From contig OY855911.1 in assembly GCA_963693305.1 (NCBI GenBank), forward strand, positions 33,938,439-34,002,438: a stretch of DNA of 64,000 bases, given 5' to 3'. The notes beneath the pieces are model-generated. The model was not told the origin of the DNA, did no database searches, and worked only from the letters and a program-made list of their open reading frames with translations. Source of the stretch: Meandrina meandrites (taxonomy: Eukaryota > Cnidaria > Anthozoa > Scleractinia > Meandrinidae). This document shows, piece after piece, positions 26,501 to 38,739 of the stretch. The translations under genes were made by a program, and so were the position numbers. Numbering within the stretch: the first letter of the stretch is position 1; every line of letters starts with the position of its first letter.

Positions 26501-29500
26501 AATTCTTCAGCACGACGACATGTATATTCTCTACAGGTCTCTCCATGCTTAATTCCCGAGTTTATAAAAACTAGGAGACCCTTTCCTTCAGTTAATTCAC
26601 TATCTTTTGTCTATTGAAATCGTGTTGGTTCGAATAGAATGTGTAGCCGTGCAAGGCTTATCTTACCTGATGCAACTTCCTCGGATCTTCCCGAGTCTGT
26701 CAACATTTCGAGGGAAGAAGAGCATAATTTTGCCCTGAATCATCGGTTAATCTAGCATACTTTGTCTTGTCTAAGGTTTTTCCTACGTTCCTACTAAATA
26801 TATAGCGTCTGTTAGCTATTGTAGTTGCGGAAGTCTTCATTCAAAAGCGCCCCATTCGCTATGGCATCCGTACATGACACATCAATAACAATGCCAATTT
26901 AAATACAGTTCTCCTGATACACTGACCTTGTGAGCCCTCCCATGAACTAAGAAAAGATCAAATACGACATTTTGTTTGCATCAAGGTTAGCTGTTGGAAC
27001 ATGTTTGAAAAGAAAAGGCTTAAACAAAGCGTAAACAACTCATTCTCGCAAAAGCATTGAGCCACTCTTCAGTCCTTAGCAACGGTTGCTACTGAAAAGC
27101 CTCGTTTTCATGCATACGTCGCCATATTTGCAATCGGTGTATTAACGACAAATTAACCATGCTTGAAAGCTTGACCGCTAAGTAAGCATTCATTTGTTTT
27201 GTTTCAAACACATACGAATTTGTCGAAATTTCAACTTCACAGAGTGCTTTGAAGTGATAATCTTGAAAAAGTGGTATCAACAGTTAAGATATGGTGAATA
27301 CAAACAGAAATTAAGGTAGGATAAGTGAAATTTCGCCATTTAAAGACTTCGTTTGTATAAAAGTTTGCCACAACCACCGTGTACAGTGTTTTGAAATCAT
27401 GCTTGTTTGCCCTTGTTTGTATACAAATAGAACTTCAAAGGAACTTCAAACTTTATTGCGCTTATTTTTTTTTTCGAAATTTGAGCTTCCAAATCGGGGA
27501 TGCGGCTTATCTACGGGTGCTGCTTATACAGAGAACTTCACAGTAATTAGAATAATCTCCTCTTATCTAATCTAACCTGATCTAATCTGGATAAAAGTAT
27601 TAATAAAAAACATCACATAGAGTAGAGTACCTCCAGTTCCATACAAAATTATTTTCATTGCACTAAGCTGTTTAGCAACATCTTCTAAAGCCTAGAAATG
27701 TAACAGACTGATTAGCTATTCAGATTTTGTTTGTTTACATGTAAACAAACAAAAACAAACAAAAATACAATATTACAATAAATATTACAATAAATTACCC
27801 AACCTTTACCTTGGAAAAAAATGGTTACAGTTCACTGGGGATAGGGTACAGGGTGGGGTTTTTTAAATACCTTTTAAAAAGGGCATTAGAAACACTAGAT
27901 CTTACATGTAGCTGGAGTGAGATTGTGTTCCATAATCTCGGCACTATCACACCAAATGCTGTTAAGTCTCACAGCAACTTCCCCAAGCTTCGTTTTCGCT
28001 ATTTTAGTGGCTTCTTTTATGCTCTTTTCGCCTCTTCTTGTCCGATTCAGCATGTGCCATGCAATGGAAGTTTTGTCTGTCATGCCAATCACGGGACGTT
28101 GATGATGCCCCCTTTATGCCATATACTGTGTGGTTATTGCGTCTGATTATTCTATATGTTTTAAGTATACCTCCCTTGGAACTGTGACATTAACATAACA
28201 GAAAATCTCGAAATAAAAGTTCAACATGATCTATCGCTGGAGAAGGGGGGTTGCCCTAAGACTGATTAGAAGTAGAAAGCTTGATGCAAAAACTCTGGTA
28301 AGCAACCAGCCCAGTGTTGGAAATTAGCACTCATCCACTTGCCCATGCAAGTGTCAGAGGCACTGGTGAGTGCAAATCAACAATCCCTCGCCCATTTGAA
28401 GAGTGTGATTTTATGTTCTGGGTAAGTTGAATTATACAAAGTGCACTGTTATTATCAGGGCTCAAAATAATTTTTGAATACTGACCGGTTATGTTGACCG
28501 GCCACATCAAATTTTGCTCGGTCATGTCTCGTTTTTGACCGGTCAAAATATTGAGTATTTACTTTGAAGCAATAGCCTATTCTGCCAAAAATTTCGCCTT
28601 ATAAGCTAAAACACTCGTTGTTAAAGAGTATAAGGCTTGAGCTTAAACGTTTTGATCGCTAAAAGTGTCATTTTATTATGTTCGCTTTTTGAATTTCCAT
28701 TTCTTCTGCATTCTACTCTACATAAAACAAAATCCTCAGTAGCCGTAATGTTATGTTACCCTGCATAGTTTTACATTATTTAATGACTTACGGGTGGAGG
28801 CGGTCTTGGTTGTAAGCACTTTACTGGCCTTTACTACCGAACACTAAATAATAATAGGACATATGCCCATGCCACAAGTGAGATAACTGTGCCTTTGCTC
28901 GGCATGTAGGAAGAAAGGAAACACCAACGGCTTCATGTCAGCTGTGTCCAGTGAAAAGGATATTACGTCCTCAACTTTTAGATATCTTTCCTGTATCATG
29001 CGATACCAATATCCCATTTCAAGCTAGGGGATTAACAAAATCGGGGATCGATCCCCGGCGCTGACCAGAAGGATCGCGGCCTCTGGGGACGAGAATGGTT
29101 TTATTTAAGCAAACCGCTAACAAATCCGCAGAGCGTGACCGTCTCATCTGTATTCTACAAATTTGTGACTGCAAGCTGCTATGATATTTTATGATTTTAC
29201 TGCAAAATTTCAAGAAATACTGCGAATAAATTTTTTTGTGTTATTTATTTGAAAGCCATGTACGTGACCGGTCAAAACAACCGGCGAACCAAAATTTTGT
29301 CCGGACAAATCGTCATTTTGGCCGGACATTGTCCATTGACCGGCTGTTATTTTGAGCCCTGATTATGTCTGTTCACCTTTCTGGTTTGACAAGCAATGCC
29401 ACGTGATCAAAATTGTTGACATTTGGCACCAAAAATAAACCATCATGCATATCTTTGAATTCATGCTCTATGGTAATATACCATCTTAAGTTTACTGAAC

Positions 29501-29865
29501 ATTTGAAATGTCAAGGCTACCCAAGCTACACACACAAAATAGAAATCAATATACTGTAAAATTACAATAACAATTTACACAGCCTTAAGATTTCAAAATT
29601 AATGTTCAATAAACTGAAAATGGTATAAATCATGCCGAAACAACTGTTTTTAAAATTTGTTTATTTATTATAATTATAATTTTTGCTAACAAGAAAATAT
29701 AAACATTCATATTTTAAACCACATTTTTAAGTGCCATTCTAAACATGAACTGACCTTTTCAGATTTTTTGCTTCCAGCAGCTTCTTTTTCCAGGACTGAT
29801 AGAGCATCTTGAAGATTCTTCACAACTTCAGGAGGACTCTTTTTAGAGGAGCCAAACAGTGGCAT
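9370..29865 (-). CDS. CAB39: Calcium-binding protein 39 / MO25, scaffold of the LKB1-STRAD kinase complex (10 exons)
   Basis: Minus-strand exons: 29865-29755, 27691-27631, 19551-19448, 17370-17252, 14968-14800, 14495-14436, 12674-12609, 12039-11896, 11117-11012, 9428-9370. All joints are GT-AG and in phase, giving 999 bases or 332 residues (human MO25-alpha has 341). The protein begins [19 protein letters not shown] and ends [11 protein letters not shown]. Characteristic stretches include [82 protein letters not shown] and [14 protein letters not shown]25 is an all-helical, Armadillo-like cytosolic scaffold that holds STRAD in its active form and so activates the LKB1/STK11 kinase; it also activates GCK-family kinases. 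The 60-base exon 14495-14436 is easily missed. Introns are large (up to 8.1 kb) and loaded with transposons. It is head to head with EBPL. Identity is very secure. Confidence 0.97.
9429..11011. other. CAB39 intron 9, with degenerate repeat fragments
   Basis: Two related motifs, GACACCTCTCTAAGGCAGAC at about 10168 and GACACCTTTCTAAGGCAGAC at about 10244, lie about 75 bases apart in the same orientation. A GTCTGACCAAA/TGGTCAGAC inverted pair spans about 10460-10790. Both look like decayed DNA-transposon remnants. No exon of another gene is visible. Confidence 0.45.
12117..12160 (+). repeat. Poly-G / G-rich simple sequence
   Basis: A run of about 27 consecutive G residues follows GTGTGTGTG, then GAGAGGGGGGG. 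It lies in the CAB39 intron between exons 7 and 8. On the transcribed (minus) strand this is poly-C. It is a likely assembly and length-polymorphism hot spot. Confidence 0.9.
12873..13273. repeat. MITE copy 1 (related to 45066-45470 in inverse orientation)
   Basis: The left end GGCCTGTTCCAAGCG is matched by the inverted right end (ACGTTTGGAACAGGCC). Internal AATTTGATTTAAGCATGGCG and its partners are shared, reverse-complemented, with the copy in RAB6 intron 3. The element lies in a CAB39 intron. Confidence 0.8.
13930..14340 (-). mobile_element. tRNA-derived SINE, interrupted copy
   Basis: Both ends match the intact SINE at 34068-34318: CCCATTTATACGCC...AGAGAGACACTGTGAGAGT on one side, and CAGGGTTCAAACCTGG...GGAGTCCAGCTAACCATGTAGGCC on the other. 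About 210 bases without counterpart (roughly 14050-14260) separate the halves. A poly-C run is at 13971-13988. The tRNA-like head is on the minus strand. Confidence 0.7.
14969..17251. other. CAB39 intron 4, with short unrecognised frames
   Basis: A 125-codon frame (15626-16003, +) and a 92-codon frame (15942-16220, +) overlap here but match no family I know and cannot be spliced together in phase. A stretch with CCGGTAAAG/CTTTACCG-type motifs near 15440 and 16250 suggests repeat sequence. The rest shows nothing. Confidence 0.4.
16299..16432. repeat. Short MITE, about 30-base inverted ends
   Basis: CGCAGTTAACTTTTTCCTTC and AGTTAAATTT on the left return inverted as AAATTTAACTGAAG and AATTAACTGCAAC on the right. 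The centre of about 65 bases is AT-rich. Confidence 0.75.
18586..18733. repeat. Inverted repeat with about 58-base arms
   Basis: CGGTAATGCCCGATTCCCTC at the left is the exact complement of GAGGGAATCGGGCATTACCG at the right. CCTGCAGGGAATCA and GTGAATCCCTGCAGG continue the pairing, leaving a loop of about 30 bases. It lies in CAB39 intron 3. Short frames across it reflect the palindrome. Confidence 0.87.
19699..19790 (+). repeat. (AAT)n microsatellite
   Basis: About 30 uninterrupted AAT units, next to the left side of the pogo-like MITE. A second AAT tract lies on its right side. Confidence 0.95.
19849..20485. mobile_element. pogo/Tigger-like MITE flanked by TA
   Basis: The ends are CAGTGGAACCCCGTTAATACGG and, inverted, CAGTGGAACCCTGCTTTACGG. 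TA dinucleotides flank both sides (19847-19848 and 20486-20487), as expected for a Tc1/mariner-superfamily target-site duplication. Internal repeats of TGTCCGTATTAA are typical of Tigger-type non-autonomous elements. No transposase is present. Confidence 0.85.
20486..20570 (+). repeat. (AAT)n microsatellite
   Basis: About 28 AAT units with one TTAAT interruption, starting at the right end of the TA-flanked MITE. Confidence 0.93.
20669..20905. repeat. Foldback repeat interrupted next to the LINE insertion
   Basis: AAACTCAGAAAACCGTGAAC followed by ACC.GAAATATT (about 20675-20715) returns inverted at about 20864-20902 (AATATTTCAGGTGTTCACGG then TTTTCTGAGTTT). The LINE target site lies just outside it. 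Confidence 0.7.
20926..24240 (+). mobile_element. Full-length single-ORF LINE (RTE-like non-LTR retrotransposon) with 13-base target-site duplication
   Basis: The 3,315-base element starts CTTCACCCTGGGCTTGTCAC and ends in a short tandem tail, GGAACTAGGAACTAGGAAC. The flanking sequence TATTATTTATAAC is present perfectly at 20913-20925 and 24241-24253, which shows target-primed insertion and defines both ends. A 200-base 5' leader precedes a single long ORF encoding endonuclease plus reverse transcriptase; there is no gag-like first ORF. That architecture and the short 3' repeat tail fit the RTE group. It sits in the sense orientation of the window, that is, antisense within CAB39 intron 2. An intact ORF and identical duplication indicate a recent insertion. 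Confidence 0.93.
21131..24229 (+). CDS. LINE endonuclease - reverse transcriptase polyprotein, uninterrupted
   Basis: The 1,032-residue ORF has no stop or frameshift. Residues about 48-300 are an apurinic-like endonuclease: WNVRTL (W52), the acidic GDLNAK (188-193), and the catalytic SDHH (283-286). Residues about 510-800 are reverse transcriptase: [41 protein letters not shown] with D670, VKQGCTMSG, and the catalytic FADD at 770-773. The C-terminal third is basic ([26 protein letters not shown]), as in many invertebrate RTE-like elements. The protein nicks target DNA and copies its own RNA onto the free end. The start is uncertain: ATG 21131 is the first in frame, but the conserved domain begins about 45 codons later. 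All visible catalytic residues are retained. Confidence 0.93.
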   Translation: MITETLHIRGNLPNLGGREAHNMTLQSESRMETLEPRTPIVHPKTQLKIGNWNVRTLYAQGKAAQAAKAMREAKLQIMGISESRWCGSGKFILSTGETIVYSGRDDDFHQHSVAIMLNKDAAKALINWTPIDERIIRARFHSRYVKLTMIHVYAPTNDTDEEVKDHFYEKLQAVVEKTPKHDLLVITGDLNAKVGSDAEGYERVMGKHGVGTRNDNGEKLCDFCGMNDLVITGTIFPHKGIHKQTWISPDRRTCNQIDHVLINRKFRTSVLDTRAIRSADIASDHHLVCTKLRLKLKAAPKRHGIRRTRYDTQKLENDGCRRQFRLELRNRFEILQREELEDDEADQPEAELGKANNILEKAYNMTAKKVLGYKTKKVKPWISKESWDLIEQRKAIKLKLDGTNSERLKEKRRVEYKAKDREVKRQIRRDKRNWTEGIAKEAEEAANMQHTKTLYNLTKTICNDKPRQSTVVNDKNGNALSSDEDKRKRWREHFMEILNREEPAYPINEEDCEQQDIADIDTGPVSKAEIRRAIKSLKNGKAPGEDMITAELLKAGLEFTIVRVKELVDTIWSLEKVPRKWKRGLIIKIPKKGNLRECKNWRGVTLLPVVSKILGRVVIDRIRMGIDCRLRKEQAGFQSGRGTTEQIFILRNILEQVNEWQATLYINFVDFEKAFDSVHRNGLWMIMKQYGIPQKIINIVKALYDGFECAVVEEEATSEWFELTTGVKQGCTMSGFLFLLIIDWVMRHTVKEVGTGLRWKFTSKLEDLDFADDVALISSTQRHVQLKTNRLVENAERTGLRVNVEKCKVMRVNARNIEAITVNGLALEDVEKFTYLGATVCKQGGGEEDIKARLGKARGAFVKLNRVWNSSSVSRKTKIRLYKTLVKPVLMYGCETWKMNEGDAKKIDVFQNRCLRRIMKIKWQDKISNRELLERANAERLSEEVRRRRWRFIGHILRQQPDNDCVIALTWTPEGKRKRGRPKTTWRRTVEKERSKAGWQSWGEVRTAAQDRNRWRAHVEALCANLAPGDRN
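24378..24719 (-). CDS. HIRAN-like ORF of probable mobile-element origin
   Basis: A 113-codon frame starting [20 protein letters not shown] contains [30 protein letters not shown] and [19 protein letters not shown]. The pattern (a short strand, then an AV motif, then GHLPR and a VTG strand) resembles the HIRAN DNA-end-binding fold. Similar ORFs, from memory, occur in many copies in cnidarian genomes. It lies between the LINE and the THAP element, antisense to the LINE and in the CAB39 sense direction. I infer it belongs to an older element split by the later insertions. Not a host exon: CAB39 is complete without it. Confidence 0.5.
   Translation of the reverse strand: MDEFTFDLAVWGYYVYQDVWKPAAGENLMDKFAVKVTKNSETVGHLPRDYSRISPCWYFLAHGRKICVEVTGRRRNCKQICGGMEIQCRLVFSCSSKVKLNRLKELLENKIHR
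24847..27143. mobile_element. 2.3-kb DNA transposon with 70-base terminal inverted repeats and a THAP remnant (P-element-like)
   Basis: AATACACCGATTGCAAATAT...GTAGCAACCGTTGCTAAGG at 24847-24916 is repeated inverted at 27074-27143 with only about two mismatches in 70 bases. Inside is a decayed gene beginning with a THAP zinc finger, the DNA-binding domain found in P-element transposases. No complete transposase catalytic region is evident in the remaining frames. The 2.3-kb length and broken reading frame make it a non-autonomous or dead copy. Confidence 0.78.
25474..25833 (+). pseudogene. THAP-domain gene fragment (transposase N terminus)
   Basis: The frame begins [18 protein letters not shown], with the first zinc pair, and then HSLPIKD. 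It stops at about 25616. After an apparent intron or decay it resumes near 25690-25833 with [14 protein letters not shown], which supplies the second zinc pair (C..H). Together these are the C2CH signature of a THAP finger. A stop follows after ELAKC. Downstream frames to 27143 are short and unrecognised, so the transposase body is missing or too decayed to read. Confidence 0.65.
28454..29363. mobile_element. Non-autonomous DNA element with inverted ends, CAB39 intron 1
   Basis: The ends are ATCAGGGCTCAAAATAA and, inverted, ATCAGGGCTCAAAATAA (read TTATTTTGAGCCCTGAT at the right). Subterminal GACCGG/CCGGTCAAAA motifs occur near both ends. The 910-base body has no long ORF. Confidence 0.8.
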
Positions 29866-31987
29866 GGTTCCACAGTTTCCTCTGCCTTGACAACAACAAC
29901 AAAAGAGAAGATTTCCTTTTTTATTGAATAATCAATAAGTGACAGAGTCATAAGCAGAAATGGGAACTCTGCTTACGACCCTGTTAGTTTGATTTTTACA
30001 AGATCGTGACACTCTGTGCTTCTGATTACGACTCTGATCCAATTTGTATATCTGTAATTGGACACGTGTGTCACTCGTGTGTCAATTATCTACAATTAAA
30101 TGGGTTCTTTCTTGTTTTGCAAAACTGATTGAATACATTATGTTGCTGACATTTCCACTAAAAATAGTTTCTCAGACTTCCTAACCTCAACTTTTGTTAT
30201 TGATTAATACGATTTATTAACCCTTTTGTTGTACAATTCAGGGAGTTATTGTGCACATGACATTACAATTAATGTACACTTCGAAAACATCAGTGTATTG
30301 TACTCCACCAGAAACTTGTAAGGAGTTGAAACGTGTAACGTGCATTCACCATATTTGGCAACACAAAGAGTTTGTACGCGAATGATTTACACATGTAATG
30401 ACACACCCAAGAAAATTTTTGGTTTTGTGATAAGTCACTTGAATTTCGACCAAAACGCCGTAAATTACTCACAGAAACTAAAAGAAATTCATTACAGTAT
30501 CAAGTGAAGTTCTCCAGACTACTGAATGATGACGAAACAAAAGAATTTAACCAAATACCGTAACTTTATTCAACTCAAATTGTTCAAAAACAAGATTACG
30601 TCATTTAGTGCGAGCTAGAGTGCTGTGAATTAATCCAGACATTGCAATTTTGATTGTTTGAATTTTTTCTCGTGATTTTCCAAATATGGTACTTAAGGAA
30701 AACGAATGTTCAAACGCTTTGTACAATTTGAATCACAGGGAGTTACACGTTTCAAGTGAACCCTTATGGGTTTCTGACCCCACCCAGTCTGGTTACCATT
30801 TACTAAGAAAAACATTAAAAACAACATGCCTGGCTTTCTTTATTTGATTTGCTTATAATATTAAAATTGCTAAAATATATTGTCATGTATAAACACCTAG
30901 CATGCATGTTCATCATTATTAACTGACAATTCAATGACTCAAAACAAATTTTTAGCTTAATGAGGATAGCAAAGGGTTTATGCGTGACACATGAAAAGGC
31001 CAAAAGTCTGGCCATGGTGTGTGAAAATAGGGAAAAAAATAGACCATGATGTGTGAAAATAGCTAGAAAAGACATGTGATTCATGAACTCTGCTGTTTCA
31101 GGTATATGTAAACATGAATTTGGTAAAAAAGTTGTGCGTGAAAAGGAATCACGACCGCTCCCCCCTTAATATTTTAACTATTTAATTAGCATGTTATTAT
31201 TGTTGTGTAGCTACTCAATAAACATAAATCTTTTTAAGTCATAATTTACAAAGTTAACAAAATTTCAAACAATCCACATAGTTTTTAATTAGCGCATGCA
31301 GCATGGGCAGAATATTTTGAAATGCACTGGTTCAGTAAATAAACTTACAATATCTGTATGGTTTTCTAAGTCTAGTAAGTACGATAAGAAATAACTCCTT
31401 ATTAGATAAGTACTTTGGTGTGAGTTACTTCTTATCTACCTCTGAAATCTTGCAGTGAGAGCATAAAACCGTTGAATTGCCACAAATTAGCTGAGCAGCC
31501 TGTAAGCTTGCACCTTTTTGTACACGAATCATTTTAATTTCAGGATGCACTCGGACGTTGTTGCTTTTGTGGATTTATTTGTCATTGTTAAGGAATTTAT
31601 CTGGGTATAAAGAAATACTGTTTCTTGAAAGATATATATTCCAGGTGTACCATATTTCATGCGGCATTTGAGGCTCAATTTGCAAATTTGAAAGCGGCTT
31701 TGCTAAGATTATGTTCGCGAAGGACACCAAGTTTCGGACAGCGAGAGCAATTGAATGAACGGCAACTCTTACCTGAATTGTTAGCAACCACTCCAAAGTT
31801 ATTAGAAACTTGAAAATCGAGAAATGGCGAACAAGGAAAGACCTTCTTCAATATAAACAGTCTTGTGTATCGTGTACGCCTAAACGGAGGCAAATCGCTC
31901 CAGTTTCCACCGTCAAAATGGCGCTTTTCACCAAATTATGTCATTTTCAGTACCTTGTACATGAAGTAATCAGTGCAGAAAGTTAAA
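29866..31987. other. Head-to-head intergenic region between CAB39 and EBPL
   Basis: Both genes start outward from this 2.1-kb interval, so it should contain both promoters and 5' UTRs. It holds one MITE (30321-30755). A small inverted repeat around 31375-31440 (TAAGTAC...GTACTTA-type) is also visible. No TATA box position can be fixed with confidence. Confidence 0.6.
30321..30755. repeat. MITE with GTTGAAACGTGTAAC ends, copy 1
   Basis: AGTTGAAACGTGTAACG at the left pairs with GTTACACGTTTCAA at the right. A second, diverged copy in the same orientation is at 47761-48200, sharing CCAGACTACTGAATGA and AACAAGATTACG-type blocks. Confidence 0.82.
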
Positions 31988-35077
<3,090 letters not shown>

Positions 35078-35644
35078 AAACAATGCAACTCTGCTGCCTC
35101 TTGTACTCAACTAAAACTTTGCATTAGCTTGACAAGGGCCTTCTGATTTGTGTTTCCTCTATACTAGAAGAGACTTGACTGAATAGCTGAGAAAAAAGAC
35201 AATGCCATATTCTTCATGTCAGTTAGAGGACAACTTGTTTTTAATTATTAATAATATAACAACAAGGTCTGTTTCTTGTGGAAATAGCAAGGACTTTAGA
35301 AATCGTACTTAAAATAGGTAGAAAACTGAAACAATATGCCTAAGCTCTATGAACAGTGCCCTTTATAATCATGTGATTGTTATTGCCAGGAAATACAGGT
35401 ATATACTTTTAGAGAACTAACCAAGACACAAGAAGTGAAGCCAGTTTTTTTTAAAAACAATACCCGTCAGTCTTTTAAGGCAAAACAAAATTCACAGACA
35501 AACAGAGTCAAAGACAGATTTCAAAACTACAAACTTACCACAGCTTGAATTTTTTTACTTTTTAGAACTCATAAATATTTTTGGTTTAAATTTTTATAAC
35601 TATTTGTAATTTAAGTTTTCAAATTTAATGTTGACATGTCAATT
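35078..35644. other. Tail-to-tail spacer between EBPL and C5orf34
   Basis: 567 bases between the two stop codons must hold both 3' UTRs. No canonical AATAAA was seen close to either stop in the appropriate orientation. No repeat element is recognised. Confidence 0.6.
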
Positions 35645-38600
35645 TTAGTTGTTAGACTGAATATTTTGAGGTGAACATTTTAATGTGGTTAGCAGACCAT
35701 CAATGTCATCTATGGCTCTATTAGTCTGTTCGAGAACACTCTTGATCATTGTTTCTCTGTCTGGAAGATCAGAAATGTTTGCAAAATCCTTCTCATCCTC
35801 GAGGTCCACCTGAATAAAAATGGGAATGTGAGAAAGTGTAAAAGTTGTTGCATGGCAAACAGGCGAAAACTTCAGTGTAAAAGAGAAGTCAAGAATTAAA
35901 ATAAATTAGTCTTGATAGCTTGCCCATAGTTAGTAGACTAGTAGACTTGACCATAGTTACTAACTATGGCTTGACCTATAAAACTTATGGTTTTCTTACA
36001 TTCTAAAAATAGATGATCTTTAGAGTACAAATGTATTTGCAAAAGCAGCAAAGAAAACAACAAAAACAAAATCAGTAAACACCTTGTCATTAGAGTTGTC
36101 AGTGTCCAAGAGTGTTCTTTGTGCTAAATTTGCAACATTTTGTTGATTATGAATAACTAGTAAGTAACATTAATTCAGAGAATTAAGGATAACAAAGATT
36201 TGAATAAAGGAATATTTTTTAAAAAGAACAGATATATTGCCACTGGGGGTATTACAAATCAATGCTCCCCCCCGCCTCCCACGCAGATGGGATGCTATCA
36301 TAGGTCAACAGTGATTTCAATAAGACCCAGCACCTCCTGGGAGCTCTGGCAGGTATTATGTGGTGAATCACCAGTTAAAGGGGCACTGTCACGAGCATAC
36401 CTTCAAAAATTCAACAGCCCAAAAACATGTTTACACCATTGAAAACCTATTAACAGTGGTCAAGTTTTCTTAAAACTACTATACCGGTGTACTGAAGGTA
36501 AATATAAAGTGATATCACTGCGATACCACCGGGAGCTTTAGATCTCAACTTGAAAAAGTCAGCCTGACATTTTCAAGTTCTGTCCTTGTGGTTTGGAAAA
36601 CTCGATGAAAACTATTTACGGTCACCCTCTTCTTTAAACAATTTACTAGATATCCTTCTCTTTATGTTCTAGGAGCATTTCCTGCATGGTTGAAACTACT
36701 TAGTCGTAATTTTGGTGCCGTTTTACTGAAAAAGCCAAAAAAATGCCCATGACAGTGTCCCTTTAAAAAGGTGAAGTGTTTACAGCTTGTTACATGTATA
36801 TTGCTCTCTGATGGCTACTGCACAAGGGCAGCCACTCCTTATTGAAAGCACTGTCATTACTAAATATGAGTGTGATTTGTTGGGAAATCTGACTGGGATT
36901 ATGTTTCTCCACAAATTACACGGTCATAATCAGTGATAGATTTCAATAGAAACAATCAAGGATACAGTTAAATCTTTTAATCTTTTCTACTTCCACATCA
37001 ACAGCCCTGCTTATAAAAAAGATAATAAAAATGTTTGTGGCTTCAAGAGCTGAACAGGATAATTTAGCGAAACCTATTAATAATATTTAAAATAATATAA
37101 TAGTACAGGAATAAAACAAAAGACTTGAAGTTTTACACTCACAGAAGAGAGGTAAAAGGTGCAACAGAACAAAAACTGCTTACCTTCTTTTCTCAGGGTC
37201 CCATATTGTGTCTTTGTAAAATGTTCTTCTCTGTGAGGGTGTGGCCTTCACCCATTCTGCCCAGTGCACCGCTGTCTGTATGTACCTGTATTGATAAAGA
37301 TGATATGCTCATTTTGTCACGAGCATGGGACAAAGAAAAAATCTGAGTCCCTGATGGGAATCGAACCCATGGCCTCCCAGATACTGGTTGGGCGCTATGA
37401 TTGACTGAGCTACAAGAGACTCTTGGTGAGCTGGGCCATTAACTAGGTACGTGTGTTGTTCGTATCAGTGGTGAAAGTGTGATCAACATCCAATTTCTCT
37501 TCATTGTCAAGAAATTAAGTGATGAGAATAAAGAAAAGCATCAACTACATGTAGGAGGTATTGTTTTGATAACTATCAAATTCTCACAACAATGATTTTA
37601 AGGTGACGTTCGGTTGACCCTATTCTGGAATATTAAATTAGTATTTTTTTCTTTCGGATTATTCCAGAATAACTATTCCATCCGTACGTCAATAAAACCA
37701 TTATCCTGTTTTTGGAATAATGCCTGCGATATAACACAAGGACAGCGATCAATTCCCAAACTTGTCTCTTCTTGTATTGACATTTTGAATTTGCATCTCT
37801 TCCTGACTCCAGGAGTATATTAATGTTCTGAGTAACAACTCATTTTCCTCGCACATTTTATGGTTGCTAGTGGTAGCGAGGCAAGGACGTAGTGACGTCA
37901 TTATTCTGGATTTTCCAAGTATTCTGCACCACAGAGCAGAATGCTTGGAATACATTCCATGTATTCTGGAATCGGAATTATAGTTAAATATATGACAAGC
38001 ATTTGAGTTTTAATATTTTGGGGAGTTGATTACAAGTCAGTATTAGCAACATTTCTTACCGTTCGTATGCACCATATTGTTTGGCATCTGCTAGTCTTAA
38101 GTGCTGAACTGCACCATTTGGAAGAATAAGCTGACACCAGCAATTCTCAAGTGTATTTTCTTTGTTGACAGTTGAATGTCTTATATCGAGGATTGTCCTG
38201 TCACTAAACACTACATTGACATGCCCATTTGAGTAAGCCTTGAATCTTCCTGTACCAGGTACATCGGCAGTGTCCACAACATGTGCTTGATAACATGGCT
38301 CAACCAAAGTTGTAGATCTTATTGCCTGTCAGTCAATAAATGTAAATTAGTTAATGTTTAGACTTAGTGGGTCAACAATTAAAAATTTAAAACAGGACAC
38401 AATCATTAAATTACAAAGACGTTTTTGCTCCTCCCATTTTGGTAACAGGCATTTTCAGAATGAATCTATGTATTTGGTTTCCTATAGATTGCACATACAG
38501 TACTCAGAGTTCACTTCTCTTTAAGAAAAGTTTTTACAGTTTTCAATGGGTATAATAAATTACTGCACCTCTTTCCAGCAACATCGATCTTCTAATTGCT

Positions 38601-38654
38601 GTCCAGCATTGCTCAGGAATTCTATGTACCTGAAATATACAATGTTTGTTGCAC

Positions 38655-38739
<85 letters not shown>

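Noticed and set aside
31973..31987. Upstream extension of EBPL (MQKVK...)
   Set aside because: The codon at 31973 is not ATG; the first in-frame ATG is 31988.
37347..37420. Functional tRNA gene
   Set aside because: The T arm and acceptor pair well, but the anticodon stem is mismatched and position 33 is not U, so a SINE head or pseudogene is more likely.
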